A stretch of DNA of 64,000 nt from Lachnoclostridium sp. An131. GTDB taxonomy: Bacteria > Bacillota > Clostridia > Lachnospirales > Lachnospiraceae. A program made the translations under genes and the position numbers. The notes under the pieces were generated by a model. It was not told where the DNA came from and ran no database searches. It saw only the letters and a list, made by a program, of their open reading frames with translations. Shown here one piece after another: positions 26,927 through 36,853 of the stretch; position 1 is the first letter of the stretch, and each line of letters starts with the position of its first letter. The stretch is taken from positions 62,001 to 126,000 of the forward strand of contig NZ_NFLI01000010.1 in the NCBI RefSeq assembly GCF_002160825.1, given 5' to 3'.

Positions 26927-27817
26927 TCAGATTCCCTCATTGTCAAAGGCTGGGATAAAGCTCTCTTCCGCTGTTTCTCCTTCCTGAATAAAGCCTTTTT
27001 CCACTCCAAGCTCCACCGCAAAAGCAACCAGCCGTTCATACTCTCGTTTCGTCACCCTCCGGTTCAGCTCAGGCCATTTTTCCATGCCCGGAAGAGGCGT
27101 ATATTGATTCATAAGGCTTAGGTATACCCGATCTCCATATGTCTCATACACATATTGCACAACCGCCTTAGCGTTCTTCAAATGTCCCGGGAGCAGCAGA
27201 TGCCGGACAATCACTCCTTTTTTCATCATGCCGTCTTCGCCAAAAACCGGCTCCGGCTGCTGACGAACCATTTCCTCAAGGGCCATTTTGGCAGCATTCG
27301 GATAATCCGGCGCATGAGAATAGCGTGCAGCTGTCTCGGATTCCATATATTTGAAATCTGTCAGATAGATATCTACAATTCCCTCCAGCACCCGGAGCGT
27401 TTCTGTCTTTTCGTAGCCGCTGCAGTTATACACAACAGGGAGCGTCAGGCCGCAGGCCTGAGCCTGCTTTACCGCCCACGCAATCTCCGGCGTATAGTGG
27501 GTGGGCGTCACAAGATTGATATTTACCGCCCCTTTTTCCTGAAGCTCCAGAAAAATCTCTGACAGCCGTTCCGGCGTAATTTCTTTTCCCGCTTCTGCCC
27601 CTGCGATATCACGGTTCTGACAATACACGCATCTTAAAGGGCAGCCGCTGAAAAATACGGTCCCAGAGCCCCTCGTTCCCGAGATGCAGGGCTCTTCCCA
27701 CATATGAAGCGCCGCGCGGGCGGCTTTGATTTTGGTTCCTGTGACACCGCAATAGCCCTTCTGACCGGCGGTGCGGTCAATTCGGCAATTGCGGGGACAT
27801 ATGGTGCATGGCGGCAT
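26927..27817 (-). CDS. Radical SAM protein, PflA-like (COG1313 type)
   Basis: 296 aa. An N-terminal Cys cluster, CTICPRNCRIDR then GYCG, precedes the radical SAM motif FFSGCPLRCVYCQN (about residues 54-67), which binds the [4Fe-4S] cluster and S-adenosylmethionine. Further landmarks are INLVTPTHYTPEI and LTDFKYMESE. It resembles activating-enzyme-like radical SAM proteins of unassigned function; the partner is not adjacent. GGAGGAATCC precedes the ATG. It is the last housekeeping-like gene before the CRISPR array. Confidence 0.88.
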   Translation of the reverse strand: MPPCTICPRNCRIDRTAGQKGYCGVTGTKIKAARAALHMWEEPCISGTRGSGTVFFSGCPLRCVYCQNRDIAGAEAGKEITPERLSEIFLELQEKGAVNINLVTPTHYTPEIAWAVKQAQACGLTLPVVYNCSGYEKTETLRVLEGIVDIYLTDFKYMESETAARYSHAPDYPNAAKMALEEMVRQQPEPVFGEDGMMKKGVIVRHLLLPGHLKNAKAVVQYVYETYGDRVYLSLMNQYTPLPGMEKWPELNRRVTKREYERLVAFAVELGVEKGFIQEGETAEESFIPAFDNEGI

Positions 27818-28142
27818 GGTTGGATTCCTCCGTTTTTGCTATAATGTTGTAATTCTGTAAAAGCCACTACTATTATGAACACATTCTGCAGAAAATAGTT
27901 TTTCACTGAATGGCATTATCACACTCATTCTCCCAAAAGGATAAATTCCCCACAATACCCGCATCTCCTTTTTTGCTTCTACTTTCCAGTGACTACTGAT
28001 AATGTGATGAGATTGTTAAATTATAACGTATTTTTCATTACTAATCAGCCAAAAATATCAAGTATTTTATATTTTAATTCTTTTATTGGTGACCGATGCA
28101 AGGCCCACAACACTAATGAGAGTATAATACACAGGAGCTTTT
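27818..28142. other. AT-rich intergenic stretch without a recognisable gene
   Basis: No supported coding region. It presumably holds the radical SAM promoter. A segment at about 28071-28102 could be a further eroded CRISPR repeat, but agrees at only about 13 of 32 positions and is not claimed. Confidence 0.6.
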
Positions 28143-28310
28143 ATTGAGTTTCTCACTGCTGTAAAGGTGATGGCATGTCATGGACCGTCGCGTCATTGTC
28201 CGCATACTCTACTTTCACTCCTTTTCATCGTCAGGGTAGTGAACGAACTGTTGTGAGCGCCTTCTCCACATAATCACTATTTCAACTCTCGTTGCTACAA
28301 GAGCGATGGC
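28143..28310 (-). repeat. Three decayed CRISPR repeats beyond the array trailer
   Basis: Ungapped comparison with the 32-base repeat gives about 19 of 32 matches at 28143-28174. The segment at 28212-28244, one base longer, gives about 19. The segment at 28279-28310 gives 23, including ATTTCAA and ACAAG. Their starts are 69, 67 and 64 bases apart, equal to the array period. They continue the array outward with rising decay and mark its oldest end. Spacer-like segments between them are also kept in length. Confidence 0.7.
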
Positions 28311-28342
28311 CAAGAATGAATAACACTGATATGCCTATCTGG

Positions 28343-31300
28343 ATTTCAATCCACACCGCCAAAAGGGCGGTGACGTGAAAACCGGCCTGTCAGACGGCGA
28401 AGAGATTGTATTTCAATCCTCACCGCCACAAGGGCGGTGACGTCAGAGCGTTCCTTGTAAAATATTATGGCCAGGATTTCAATCCTCACCGCCACAAGGG
28501 CGGTGACGGTGGCTGCGGACTATGGGGCGCCGACCATGCGATTTCAATCCTCACCGCCACAAGGGCGGTGACAGGGACGGTGAAATACCCGTAGTAATGC
28601 ACCGGAAATTTCAATCCTCACCGCCACAAGGGCGGTGACATTGGGTTCCCAATATCTACGTTGGAATGTTTGCAATTTCAATCCTCACCGCCACAAGGGC
28701 GGTGACTTGGAGATTCAATTCACCATTTTGGGTAACTAATAATTTCAATCCTCACCGCCACAAGGGCGGTGACGTAATACTCTTCGTCTACGTCTCCATC
28801 GATCTGATTTCAATCCTCACCGCCACAAGGGCGGTGACTCTACTGGATCGTAAAAACCATGATGCTTTCTGATTTCAATCCTCACCGCCACAAGGGCGGT
28901 GACGGCTGTAAGCCCGGAAGAGCAGCAGGCAGTAAACATTTCAATCCTCACCGCCACAAGGGCGGTGACTCTCTCCAATCTTCTGCTGCGTGTCTCCTTC
29001 TATATTTCAATCCTCACCGCCACAAGGGCGGTGACAGCTGTACCGGTCAGCATCCGATCCACTCTGGGAGATTTCAATCCTCACCGCCACAAGGGCGGTG
29101 ACGACTCCGGTACTACCACCGCCCTCAGAAGTATATTATTTCAATCCTCACCGCCACAAGGGCGGTGACTTATAATCCCTCTGCACATATCCTTGGTTGT
29201 TATGATTTCAATCCTCACCGCCACAAGGGCGGTGACCAAATATCCCGAAAATCCTGCAATAGTACGAGAATTTCAATCCTCACCGCCACAAGGGCGGTGA
29301 CGCTACTCAGGATGCCTTGACCTGTCCGCTTCGTAATTTCAATCCTCACCGCCACAAGGGCGGTGACATATATTGCAAAAGGAGACAACAAAATAATGAT
29401 ATTTCAATCCTCACCGCCACAAGGGCGGTGACCTTTCGGGAGGTCGGCTCTTTTTGATATATAAAATTTCAATCCTCACCGCCACAAGGGCGGTGACGCT
29501 ATGGCACTCCGGTAGGTGTAATGCCTTATCAATTTCAATCCTCACCGCCACAAGGGCGGTGACATAATCATTTTAGGAGGCAACACAATGGCAGGGAATT
29601 TCAATCCTCACCGCCACAAGGGCGGTGACTAAGGGTCTGTGAAAATCTCTATTAATTTGCGAAATTTCAATCCTCACCGCCACAAGGGCGGTGACGCAAA
29701 ATCCAGATTTGATTTCGCGATACGCGATTCATTTCAATCCTCACCGCCACAAGGGCGGTGACAGGATGCAACTTCTTCTTCGGGGGACATTTTCTTATTT
29801 CAATCCTCACCGCCACAAGGGCGGTGACAAGCCGGAGAAATGTACAAAGTCCAACAGGTAAAATTTCAATCCTCACCGCCACAAGGGCGGTGACAGTAAT
29901 AGCCCGCGCTTTCTCACGGGAATCGATCTATTTCAATCCTCACCGCCACAAGGGCGGTGACGGACATTGACTATGGGGCAGACAGCCCGGTTGAAGAAAT
30001 TTCAATCCTCACCGCCACAAGGGCGGTGACACCCTGCGGAATTACACTGTTAGACACCACGTTCACATTTCAATCCTCACCGCCACAAGGGCGGTGACTG
30101 GACGTTCTTTGGATTTTACATGGAGATCGGAATTTCAATCCTCACCGCCACAAGGGCGGTGACTGTGAGGTGAGACATGAACCTCAGGAATTTTGTGAAT
30201 TTCAATCCTCACCGCCACAAGGGCGGTGACACGCCAGAGGATAATCCGATTTTGACCGAACAGAATTTCAATCCTCACCGCCACAAGGGCGGTGACAGGC
30301 TCCGACAGACAGCACGATTGACATTCTGGAAATTTCAATCCTCACCGCCACAAGGGCGGTGACCGACCCCGTCACCTGGCTCTCATCGGCAATCCTCTAT
30401 TTCAATCCTCACCGCCACAAGGGCGGTGACATCGGAAACCACGGCTCCGGATGAAGATGAATAATTTCAATCCTCACCGCCACAAGGGCGGTGACCGAAC
30501 GGATCGGCCCCGACATGGGTAACGTTCGGATTTCAATCCTCACCGCCACAAGGGCGGTGACATATCATAGCCCGCAGGATTGCGAGGGATAAGCTATTTC
30601 AATCCTCACCGCCACAAGGGCGGTGACCAGGTAAAGCCGGGAAAAGGCGGGAAGATGTACCATTTCAATCCTCACCGCCACAAGGGCGGTGACTATATCC
30701 GCGCGTGTGGCCCACCCTTGGAAACCAATTTCAATCCTCACCGCCACAAGGGCGGTGACACAGATACCCATCTTCCTGTGCGCTCAGTTTCAAATTTCAA
30801 TCCTCACCGCCACAAGGGCGGTGACCAGTTTCGGCAACATCTTTGACTTTCGCTATAGTGATTTCAATCCTCACCGCCACAAGGGCGGTGACTCTAAGTC
30901 TCGTGGTTAAACAGTTTTGAGGTATAGATTTCAATCCTCACCGCCACAAGGGCGGTGACTTAGGAGCATAAACCCCAGAGTCCCCGAATTTTTTATTTCA
31001 ATCCTCACCGCCACAAGGGCGGTGACCATTTCAGCTGTGGATACCATTGTGTTTCCTTTCTGATTTCAATCCTCACCGCCACAAGGGCGGTGACACCGTA
31101 AACTCTGCAATGACTCTGACCGGAATTATTTCAATCCTCACCGCCACAAGGGCGGTGACTTGATTCGGAGGTCAGGAAAGCATTGATATTCGATATTTCA
31201 ATCCTCACCGCCACAAGGGCGGTGACGACCTGTTGTCCGGGATCGAAACCTTTCCAGTATATTTCAATCCTCACCGCCACAAGGGCGGTGACGCAGTTCC

Positions 31301-31629
31301 GAACCGCATATTCGGGGTGCGGATTTGATTTCAATCCTCACCGCCACAAGGGCGGTGACCCCGGAAGGAACCTATGCTTCTAAACATTATATGATTTCAA
31401 TCCTCACCGCCACAAGGGCGGTGACCATGCCGATACAACTTTAAGTGGCGGTTCATTCGGGAATTTCAATCCTCACCGCCACAAGGGCGGTGACTTCTCC
31501 ATCGACTCCACAAACGATATAATCACCTACAATTTCAATCCTCACCGCCACAAGGGCGGTGACGGACAGATTCTTGTACAAGTGTAACTGACAATAAATT
31601 TCAATCCTCACCGCCACAAGGGCGGTGAC
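28343..31629 (-). CRISPR. Type I-C CRISPR array, 50 repeats and 49 spacers
   Basis: The 32-base repeat, read on the transcribed minus strand, starts GTCACCGCCC and ends GGATTGAAAT, with a 7-bp stem CACCGCC/GGCGGTG. These features are typical of type I-C. I count 50 copies from 28343 to 31598, and 49 appear identical. The leftmost (28343-28374) has two substitutions and is the trailer end. Spacers are 33-37 bases, mostly 34. The leader lies to the right, next to cas2, so newest spacers are near 31600. Cas5c is expected to cut each repeat 3' of the stem, leaving an 11-base 5' handle. Short ORFs reported across this region are artefacts of the repeat. Confidence 0.98.
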
Positions 31630-32186
31630 AGCAAAACTGCCTAAATTTCTTTTTCTGAAATCTACCAGTTTTGCACAGTTTGTTCATTCTCGTATTGCAC
31701 ATACACAGAATTTTACAATATATCCCTCAAATCTGTTTTTCACATCTCACTTTCGCAGTTATCTGCAGTGCGAATCAAACAGGTATGTTATGCTCACTTA
31801 TAGTTCGCACAACTGCATTTCTGTTTCACTTCTCCTTTCTTCTAAACAATGGTATATAGTATTGCATATGCTTAAATTATTTCTCGACACAATTAAAACC
31901 TTTTACTATATATCATTTTTTCACATAAATGATAACGAAAAACACTCCCGTTACACACAGATTAGTAAAGATATTTCCGCTACGAGCATATGCTATTTCG
32001 AGTATTACGACATCATTTTCTACAGAGATAAGAATTCAAGCATAATAAACCCATATAAAGCACAATCCAACCATTCTGAAACACAAGGTTCATTAATCAT
32101 AAATCATTTATAAATACCTCGAGGCTTGTCTCCTGCGTTCATTTCTCAGAAAACAAATTCTACTTTTCAAACCTTCCTCAGACATG
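31630..32186 (-). promoter_or_regulatory. CRISPR leader region
   Basis: 557 bases of AT-rich DNA between cas2 and the newest repeat. It should hold the array promoter and the integration signals read by Cas1-Cas2. Directly beside the first repeat is a nested inverted repeat. GCAAAACTG (31631-31639) pairs with CAGTTTTGC (31666-31674), and inside it ATTTC (31645-31649) pairs with GAAAT (31657-31661). A 162-codon plus-strand reading frame crosses this area, but starts in the last repeat, has no ribosome-binding site and low-complexity content, so I do not call it a gene. Confidence 0.7.
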
Positions 32187-32477
32187 TCAGAAAATCAGAG
32201 GCTCTTCCACTTTGATCCCTTTTTCCACGCCTACATGTTCCACTTTCGTCTTGTGCTTGTTTCCCAAATAATAAAACCGCAGGCTGTCCACCTCTTCGTC
32301 GATAATATCAATCAATTTTGATTTCAAAACCAGAAGCTGCGCCGTATCTATCACACATTCAAAAACAGAATTTTGTACGCGTGTTCCATAGTTTACGCAT
32401 TGCTTTGCGACTTTGCGGAGCCGGGCTTTCCCGGCAGCGGTTTCCGTGTTGACATCATATGTAATCAAAACCAGCAT
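32187..32477 (-). CDS. cas2: CRISPR-associated endonuclease Cas2
   Basis: 96-aa ferredoxin-fold protein starting MLVLITYDV, with the conserved Asp at residue 8. QNSVFECVID is the core strand region. It forms the Cas1-Cas2 integrase that inserts new spacers at the leader end. It is the last gene of the cas operon, 14 bases after cas1, and faces the array through the leader. Length is normal for I-C Cas2. Confidence 0.97.
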   Translation of the reverse strand: MLVLITYDVNTETAAGKARLRKVAKQCVNYGTRVQNSVFECVIDTAQLLVLKSKLIDIIDEEVDSLRFYYLGNKHKTKVEHVGVEKGIKVEEPLIF

Positions 32478-32491
32478 ATTATCTCCTGCCT

Positions 32492-33523
32492 CTATTTCCA
32501 GAAAAACGGCGGATATTCGTCCAAATCATTTCGCAGATATCTTGCCAGAAGCATTGCCTGTACAAAAGGAATCATGCCCCACTCCACTTTTTCATTCAGA
32601 TAGGGGTGTGTGATTACTTCCTTTTTCTTATTCTGCCATTCTGTAAGAAGCCTTTTTCTTGCCTCATTTGACATCAGTACCGCTCCATCCTCTTTTTCCG
32701 TAAAGTCTCTGGCTGTTACCATTTTTTTATTGATCATGGTCAGCACAAATCTGTCAGCCAGAACCGGACGGAGCTCTTCCACCAAATCGAGAGCAAGCGA
32801 TACTCTGCCCGGACGATCCGTATGCATAAATCCTACATAAGGATCCAGGCCGACTGTCTCCAGGGCTGCCGCCACCGAATTCGTAAGAAGCGTATATACA
32901 AATGACAGCATTGCATTCACATTATCCAGAGGAGGGCGGCGGTTTCGGCTCATAAAAGAAAAATCCTTTTTCTGCTGAAGAATAAGCTGGTCAAATACAC
33001 CAAAATAGATGCTTGCCGCCTCTCCCTCATATCCTCTGAGCTGCTCCATGGATGAACATTCCCGGACTGCCTTCAAGGAATTTTTCAAAAACCCTGACGC
33101 TTTTTTCAGCTTTTCGACATCCACCTGCAGACTGTGATCCCGCGTAGCCCGCTCCAGTATCCAACGTGAATTGTATACCTTTCCCAATATACAATTTCTG
33201 GCAATTCCCAGTGCTGTGTCCTCCTGTTCTGATGCCACATACTGCCGCTTCCTGAGAACTACATTTCCCCGCGTCTCTCCTGTCACTCTGGCAAGGAATT
33301 TTCCCTGAGGCGTCAGAAAACACAACGCAATGTTTCTTTTAGCACAGCCGCCCATAAGCGCTGGGCTGACACCGCGGTAACCAAAGGAAACGATTGCTTC
33401 CAGATTGTGCAGAGGAATTCGCCCCAATTCTTTCTCTCCGTCCAAAATCACTATGTTTTCACCATCCAGAGACAGATAAGAATCCGGAGAGGTCACATAC
33501 AAAGTATTCAAAAGCTTTTTCAT
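32492..33523 (-). CDS. cas1: CRISPR integrase Cas1 (type I-C)
   Basis: 343 aa. An N-terminal beta-sheet domain is followed by the alpha-helical catalytic domain. Metal-binding residues are visible as Glu in LRGYEGEAASIYF (about 166), His in GFMHTDRPGR (about 234) and Asp in SLALDLVEE (about 246). It integrates prespacers next to the leader with Cas2. The start overlaps the stop of cas4 by 4 bases. The subtype fits the I-C order cas4-cas1-cas2. Confidence 0.97.
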   Translation of the reverse strand: MKKLLNTLYVTSPDSYLSLDGENIVILDGEKELGRIPLHNLEAIVSFGYRGVSPALMGGCAKRNIALCFLTPQGKFLARVTGETRGNVVLRKRQYVASEQEDTALGIARNCILGKVYNSRWILERATRDHSLQVDVEKLKKASGFLKNSLKAVRECSSMEQLRGYEGEAASIYFGVFDQLILQQKKDFSFMSRNRRPPLDNVNAMLSFVYTLLTNSVAAALETVGLDPYVGFMHTDRPGRVSLALDLVEELRPVLADRFVLTMINKKMVTARDFTEKEDGAVLMSNEARKRLLTEWQNKKKEVITHPYLNEKVEWGMIPFVQAMLLARYLRNDLDEYPPFFWK

Positions 33524-34185
33524 TCCGTATCTTCTCCGATTATCTTTTCTATATAATGCTCCACAGTCGAAGCCTTTCCAAGCTTCGGCAGGCAGATATC
33601 CCGAAGAGAACAGGCATTACAGCTTTTTGACCATTTCACTTTCGGCGTATAGCGTCTTTTATAAAGCTGATGCATTTCCTCAAAGCATATCCGGACCCGG
33701 CTTCGCAGTTCTTCTGTAAATACAGCCCGGGTTCGCCTTCTGGTCTCGCCGTAATACACTGCCCCTTCTTCTATCTGCGTCATAAGCATTTCTTCCAGGC
33801 ACATGGCCTGTGCCGCAAGCTGCAGAATATCCATATCAGTGTCTTTCGGACTTCCCTTCTTATATTCCACCGGATATACGCGGTACAGACCTTTATGTCC
33901 GTGCAGGGAAATGCCTTCCTCCGCTTTCTGGAACTCTACAATATCGCAGACGCCGCTGACTCCCATGCTTCTGGAATAAACAGGCATTCCTCTGCTTATA
34001 ATTACTTCATTCCTGCTCTCTGAATGATATCCGTCATGCGCCCGCCTATGAAGCAGTTCACCCTGTACTGTATGTTCATTTTCCTGCCACTGCTGTTCAA
34101 TATGAATAAGCGCCCACTGTCTCCGGCAGAAAGCAAAATGCTGAATTCCCGAGAGCATCAGATAATCTTCTTCCCGGTATTCCAT
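33520..34185 (-). CDS. cas4: CRISPR-associated exonuclease Cas4
   Basis: 221-aa RecB-family nuclease. Four Cys for an Fe-S cluster are visible: one near residue 20 (FAFCRRQW) and three in CNACSLRDIC near the C-terminus. The nuclease core includes YPVEYKKGSP and ILQLAAQAMCLEE. Cas4 trims prespacers and selects those with the right PAM and orientation. The ATG at 34185 is used; a TTG one codon earlier overlaps the cas7 stop and is less likely. The cas7 stop and cas4 start share a base (TGATG). Confidence 0.95.
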   Translation of the reverse strand: MEYREEDYLMLSGIQHFAFCRRQWALIHIEQQWQENEHTVQGELLHRRAHDGYHSESRNEVIISRGMPVYSRSMGVSGVCDIVEFQKAEEGISLHGHKGLYRVYPVEYKKGSPKDTDMDILQLAAQAMCLEEMLMTQIEEGAVYYGETRRRTRAVFTEELRSRVRICFEEMHQLYKRRYTPKVKWSKSCNACSLRDICLPKLGKASTVEHYIEKIIGEDTE

Positions 34186-35075
34186 CAAATCTTTCTCTGT
34201 ACCTCCACTGTATCCGGAATCTGCTCCTTGTGAATCGTCACAGTATAGTCCTGGTATTTTCTCGGATAGAGTACATCGTCCTTCTTCTGTACCTCTACTG
34301 CGTCAAACAGCTTATAGGCCGGGCAGTCTCCAAGCTCTTTGCTGTGTTTAAACACAATCAGTTCCCGTACAGCCATTTTACCGCGGGCCGCCGAATGATC
34401 AATCTCAAACATATTAATAAGGGCTTCCCACAGAAGTTCCAGATCCTCTTCCGTAAATCCTGTCACCTTTCTTGCGAGATTTGCCGAAATATATCCTTCC
34501 ACCCGGTAAAGTCCATAGGGAACGATATTTTTACGCCCCATTTCCGTACTTTTCTTTTCCGCGTCCGCCTCCGTAGTAATCGCTACACGGGTAATCGTGA
34601 CCTCCTGTGTAATAATCGGATCAATACTCCGTGCAAAGCCAAGCTGTACCGGGCCACGCACCTGCCCGCAGTTCAGGGCTGCCTTCACAAAAGTCGTCAT
34701 CACTGCTCCAAAGGTACGGATATCATAAAAATTGCCACACATAAAATCACGAATTTTCCGGTCAATATCCGGTGTGCTCTTTTTCAGCTCCTTAATCTTC
34801 TTTTCGTCTGTCCCCAGTGCCTGATACGCCTCATTATCACTGCGGTTCAGAGGAACATTTTCCTTGATGTAGATACGGTATCCCGGCGCGTCTTCCTTTA
34901 CAGTCTCCACGTAATTACGGATTTTTCTCTTCAGACATACGTCTGTTACGATTCCATATCCGCTTTCCGGATCAATGCGGGGAAGATTGCCTGCATCCGG
35001 GTCTCCGTTCGGATTTCCATTTTCCACATCAAATAAAACTACAAATTCATACCTGTTTTTAATTACCTCTGCCAT
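34185..35075 (-). CDS. cas7: Cascade backbone subunit Cas7c (Csd2)
   Basis: 296-aa Csd2/Csh2-family protein with the diagnostic start RYEFVVLFDVENGNPNGDPD and the glycine-rich segment GNLPRIDPESGYG. The central DIRTFGAVMTT and GPVQLGFARSIDPI are also typical. Several copies bind along the crRNA spacer and flip out every sixth base. That periodicity matters for the guide-promoter match described at 39809. It overlaps cas8c by one base and cas4 by one base. Confidence 0.96.
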   Translation of the reverse strand: MAEVIKNRYEFVVLFDVENGNPNGDPDAGNLPRIDPESGYGIVTDVCLKRKIRNYVETVKEDAPGYRIYIKENVPLNRSDNEAYQALGTDEKKIKELKKSTPDIDRKIRDFMCGNFYDIRTFGAVMTTFVKAALNCGQVRGPVQLGFARSIDPIITQEVTITRVAITTEADAEKKSTEMGRKNIVPYGLYRVEGYISANLARKVTGFTEEDLELLWEALINMFEIDHSAARGKMAVRELIVFKHSKELGDCPAYKLFDAVEVQKKDDVLYPRKYQDYTVTIHKEQIPDTVEVQRKI

Positions 35076-36853
35076 TATTCCTGCTCCCCTTTCTCTTTCT
35101 TCTCATACCGTTTCTGTGTCTGATGATAATACCCCAGGATAAACGCCCCCTGCTCCTCCAGGGACAGCCGCCTGGGCCATATGGTTCCGTCCTCCTGAAT
35201 CTCCAGCTTTCCCTCGAGTTCCGTGAGCTTCTGTTCAAAATAAATCCGCATTCCTTTGCTCTCCAGCTTCCGGATATGGCTGTTTTTTAATTTCATCAAA
35301 ATCGGGAATACAACTCCGGGCGTTGCGCAGGCCGAGTTAAAATACCGGTCTTTAATGGTCGAATTGATTCCCGGATTCGCTTTTTCCTGAATTTCCTCCA
35401 GCACAGCAAACACCCTGCCCGCCACATAAGCTGGAATTTTGCAGTCTTCATTCAATGCCACAGTCAAAACCTCTCTTTCATAACTGGTATTCCGCAGGAG
35501 ATAAGCCTTGATAACCGCCGCCTTTCCCCTGGTAATCTTATAAATCCGCTGATCGCTGTTGTCCTGATCTGCCCGTATTCTTCCAAGCACTGCCTGATAC
35601 AGGCCATCCGGATACCGGCCGCCTGAAATAATACTCTGATATACCTGGGCTGTCAGGCCGGCTGCCGGCTTTTTGTCCTTTGATTTCTGATTAACAGTCT
35701 CCTGCATCATTCTCCATACGCCAAGATATCTGAGCGTATCTGTGGCAGGACGGACAATTTCCATTCGATCATAGTGCTCTTTCAGATGCCTCAAAATATT
35801 TCCAAAGCTGTCTGTGTAGAAAAACCGTACCGCAATTCTGGCCGCGTTTGGCGCAATTCCCAGAATGCAGAATTTCTGCTCCGGATCCAGCTTGTCCTGA
35901 ACAGCTTCCAGATCCACTGCCCGTCCAAGTTCCAGATTGTGAAATACCCCATGCACCAGTTCCTGATTGTCTGATACTGGTTCTGAAACAGCCGCAAACA
36001 CACTCCGATAAACTTCTTTTCCATTTTCGGCCCAGTACACCACTGCCGTATCTCCGACATAAGACATTTTTTTTCTGTCTTTCAGCAGATAATTCAATGC
36101 AGTCGTATAAGCATAAACTGCGTAATTTCCCACCGGAGCATTGTAGCTCTGCTCTTTCCCGTAAGATTCAAACGCTGGAGCATTAAAAGACACGAGGGCC
36201 GCCCCGCTGGACTGTGCTCCCTGCAGTCCCTTAATATTGCTGTGAATCCGGGCAATCGAGCTCCTTTTCCCTGTCACCAGACAGATACCTTCCGCTTCCT
36301 GCTCATCCTGCTGCCGGTATGACTCCCAGGCATTCTGTACCTCACTGTCCTCCTGCACGTAACGGCCCTTCCATAAAAATACCAGGTTGGCTCCGGCCAT
36401 CATTTCATCCAGATGGGGCTGCAATACGGGATTTTCAGAGGCCTGCCCCGGATTCCATGTCTCAAAATAGGCCTTCACCGCTTCTGCCGCAGGGCTGTCA
36501 GTATTTTTCAGGATCTCCAGATGCTTTTCCTTTGCGCATTCAAAGCACTCCAGCGAACGTTCCGGTTTTCCTTTTGCATCTGTTCCCAGAAAATAGCTTG
36601 TATTATCGCAGAGAAAATTGGCAGCCACACCGGAGGATCTGGTCAGCATCTGCGGAACCCGGATTTCTTTTGGACCCCAAGCCACTTTCTTCCCGCGCTC
36701 ATCCTTATCCTTTAAAGGCAGTACCCCTATGAGTTCTCCTTTCTCTGAAAGCTCCAGCGCAAAGGAAACCTTTGCCTTGCACCAGCCGGGCTGCTCTACC
36801 TTTCCTTTTTCCGCCAATATTTCATAATAACGGACCAGGGACTGCAGAATCAT
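35075..36853 (-). CDS. cas8c: Cascade large subunit Cas8c (Csd1)
   Basis: 592 aa, starting MILQSLVRYYEILAEKG as in Csd1 proteins. The PAM-sensing N-terminal half is followed by a C-terminal helical part that in I-C also yields the small subunit (Cas11c) from internal initiation. An internal start here was not resolved. The sequence CFECAKEKH (about 145) lies in the N-terminal half. The ATG at 36853 has GAGGTGG just before it and overlaps the cas5 stop; an ATG five codons earlier lacks a proper site. Confidence 0.95.
   Translation of the reverse strand: MILQSLVRYYEILAEKGKVEQPGWCKAKVSFALELSEKGELIGVLPLKDKDERGKKVAWGPKEIRVPQMLTRSSGVAANFLCDNTSYFLGTDAKGKPERSLECFECAKEKHLEILKNTDSPAAEAVKAYFETWNPGQASENPVLQPHLDEMMAGANLVFLWKGRYVQEDSEVQNAWESYRQQDEQEAEGICLVTGKRSSIARIHSNIKGLQGAQSSGAALVSFNAPAFESYGKEQSYNAPVGNYAVYAYTTALNYLLKDRKKMSYVGDTAVVYWAENGKEVYRSVFAAVSEPVSDNQELVHGVFHNLELGRAVDLEAVQDKLDPEQKFCILGIAPNAARIAVRFFYTDSFGNILRHLKEHYDRMEIVRPATDTLRYLGVWRMMQETVNQKSKDKKPAAGLTAQVYQSIISGGRYPDGLYQAVLGRIRADQDNSDQRIYKITRGKAAVIKAYLLRNTSYEREVLTVALNEDCKIPAYVAGRVFAVLEEIQEKANPGINSTIKDRYFNSACATPGVVFPILMKLKNSHIRKLESKGMRIYFEQKLTELEGKLEIQEDGTIWPRRLSLEEQGAFILGYYHQTQKRYEKKEKGEQE

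Noticed and set aside
26812-27039. 75-codon minus-strand frame between oadB and the radical SAM gene
   Set aside because: Mostly overlaps the oadB promoter and the radical SAM gene in another frame; no ribosome-binding site.
28071-28102. A possible fourth fossil repeat
   Set aside because: About 13 of 32 matches in AT-rich DNA and a 72-base spacing; too weak to claim.
30362-30398. Search for spacers matching other parts of this window (self-targeting)
   Set aside because: Reading the spacers against the window showed no convincing match; a full genome comparison would be needed.
28406-31383. Many 60-90-codon reading frames on both strands over the array
   Set aside because: They repeat the same translated CRISPR repeat (NPHRHKGGD or TALVAVRIE) and are artefacts.
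31625-32113. 162-codon plus-strand reading frame over the CRISPR leader
   Set aside because: It starts inside the last repeat, has no ribosome-binding site, and its translation is low-complexity and unlike any family; the region is the leader.
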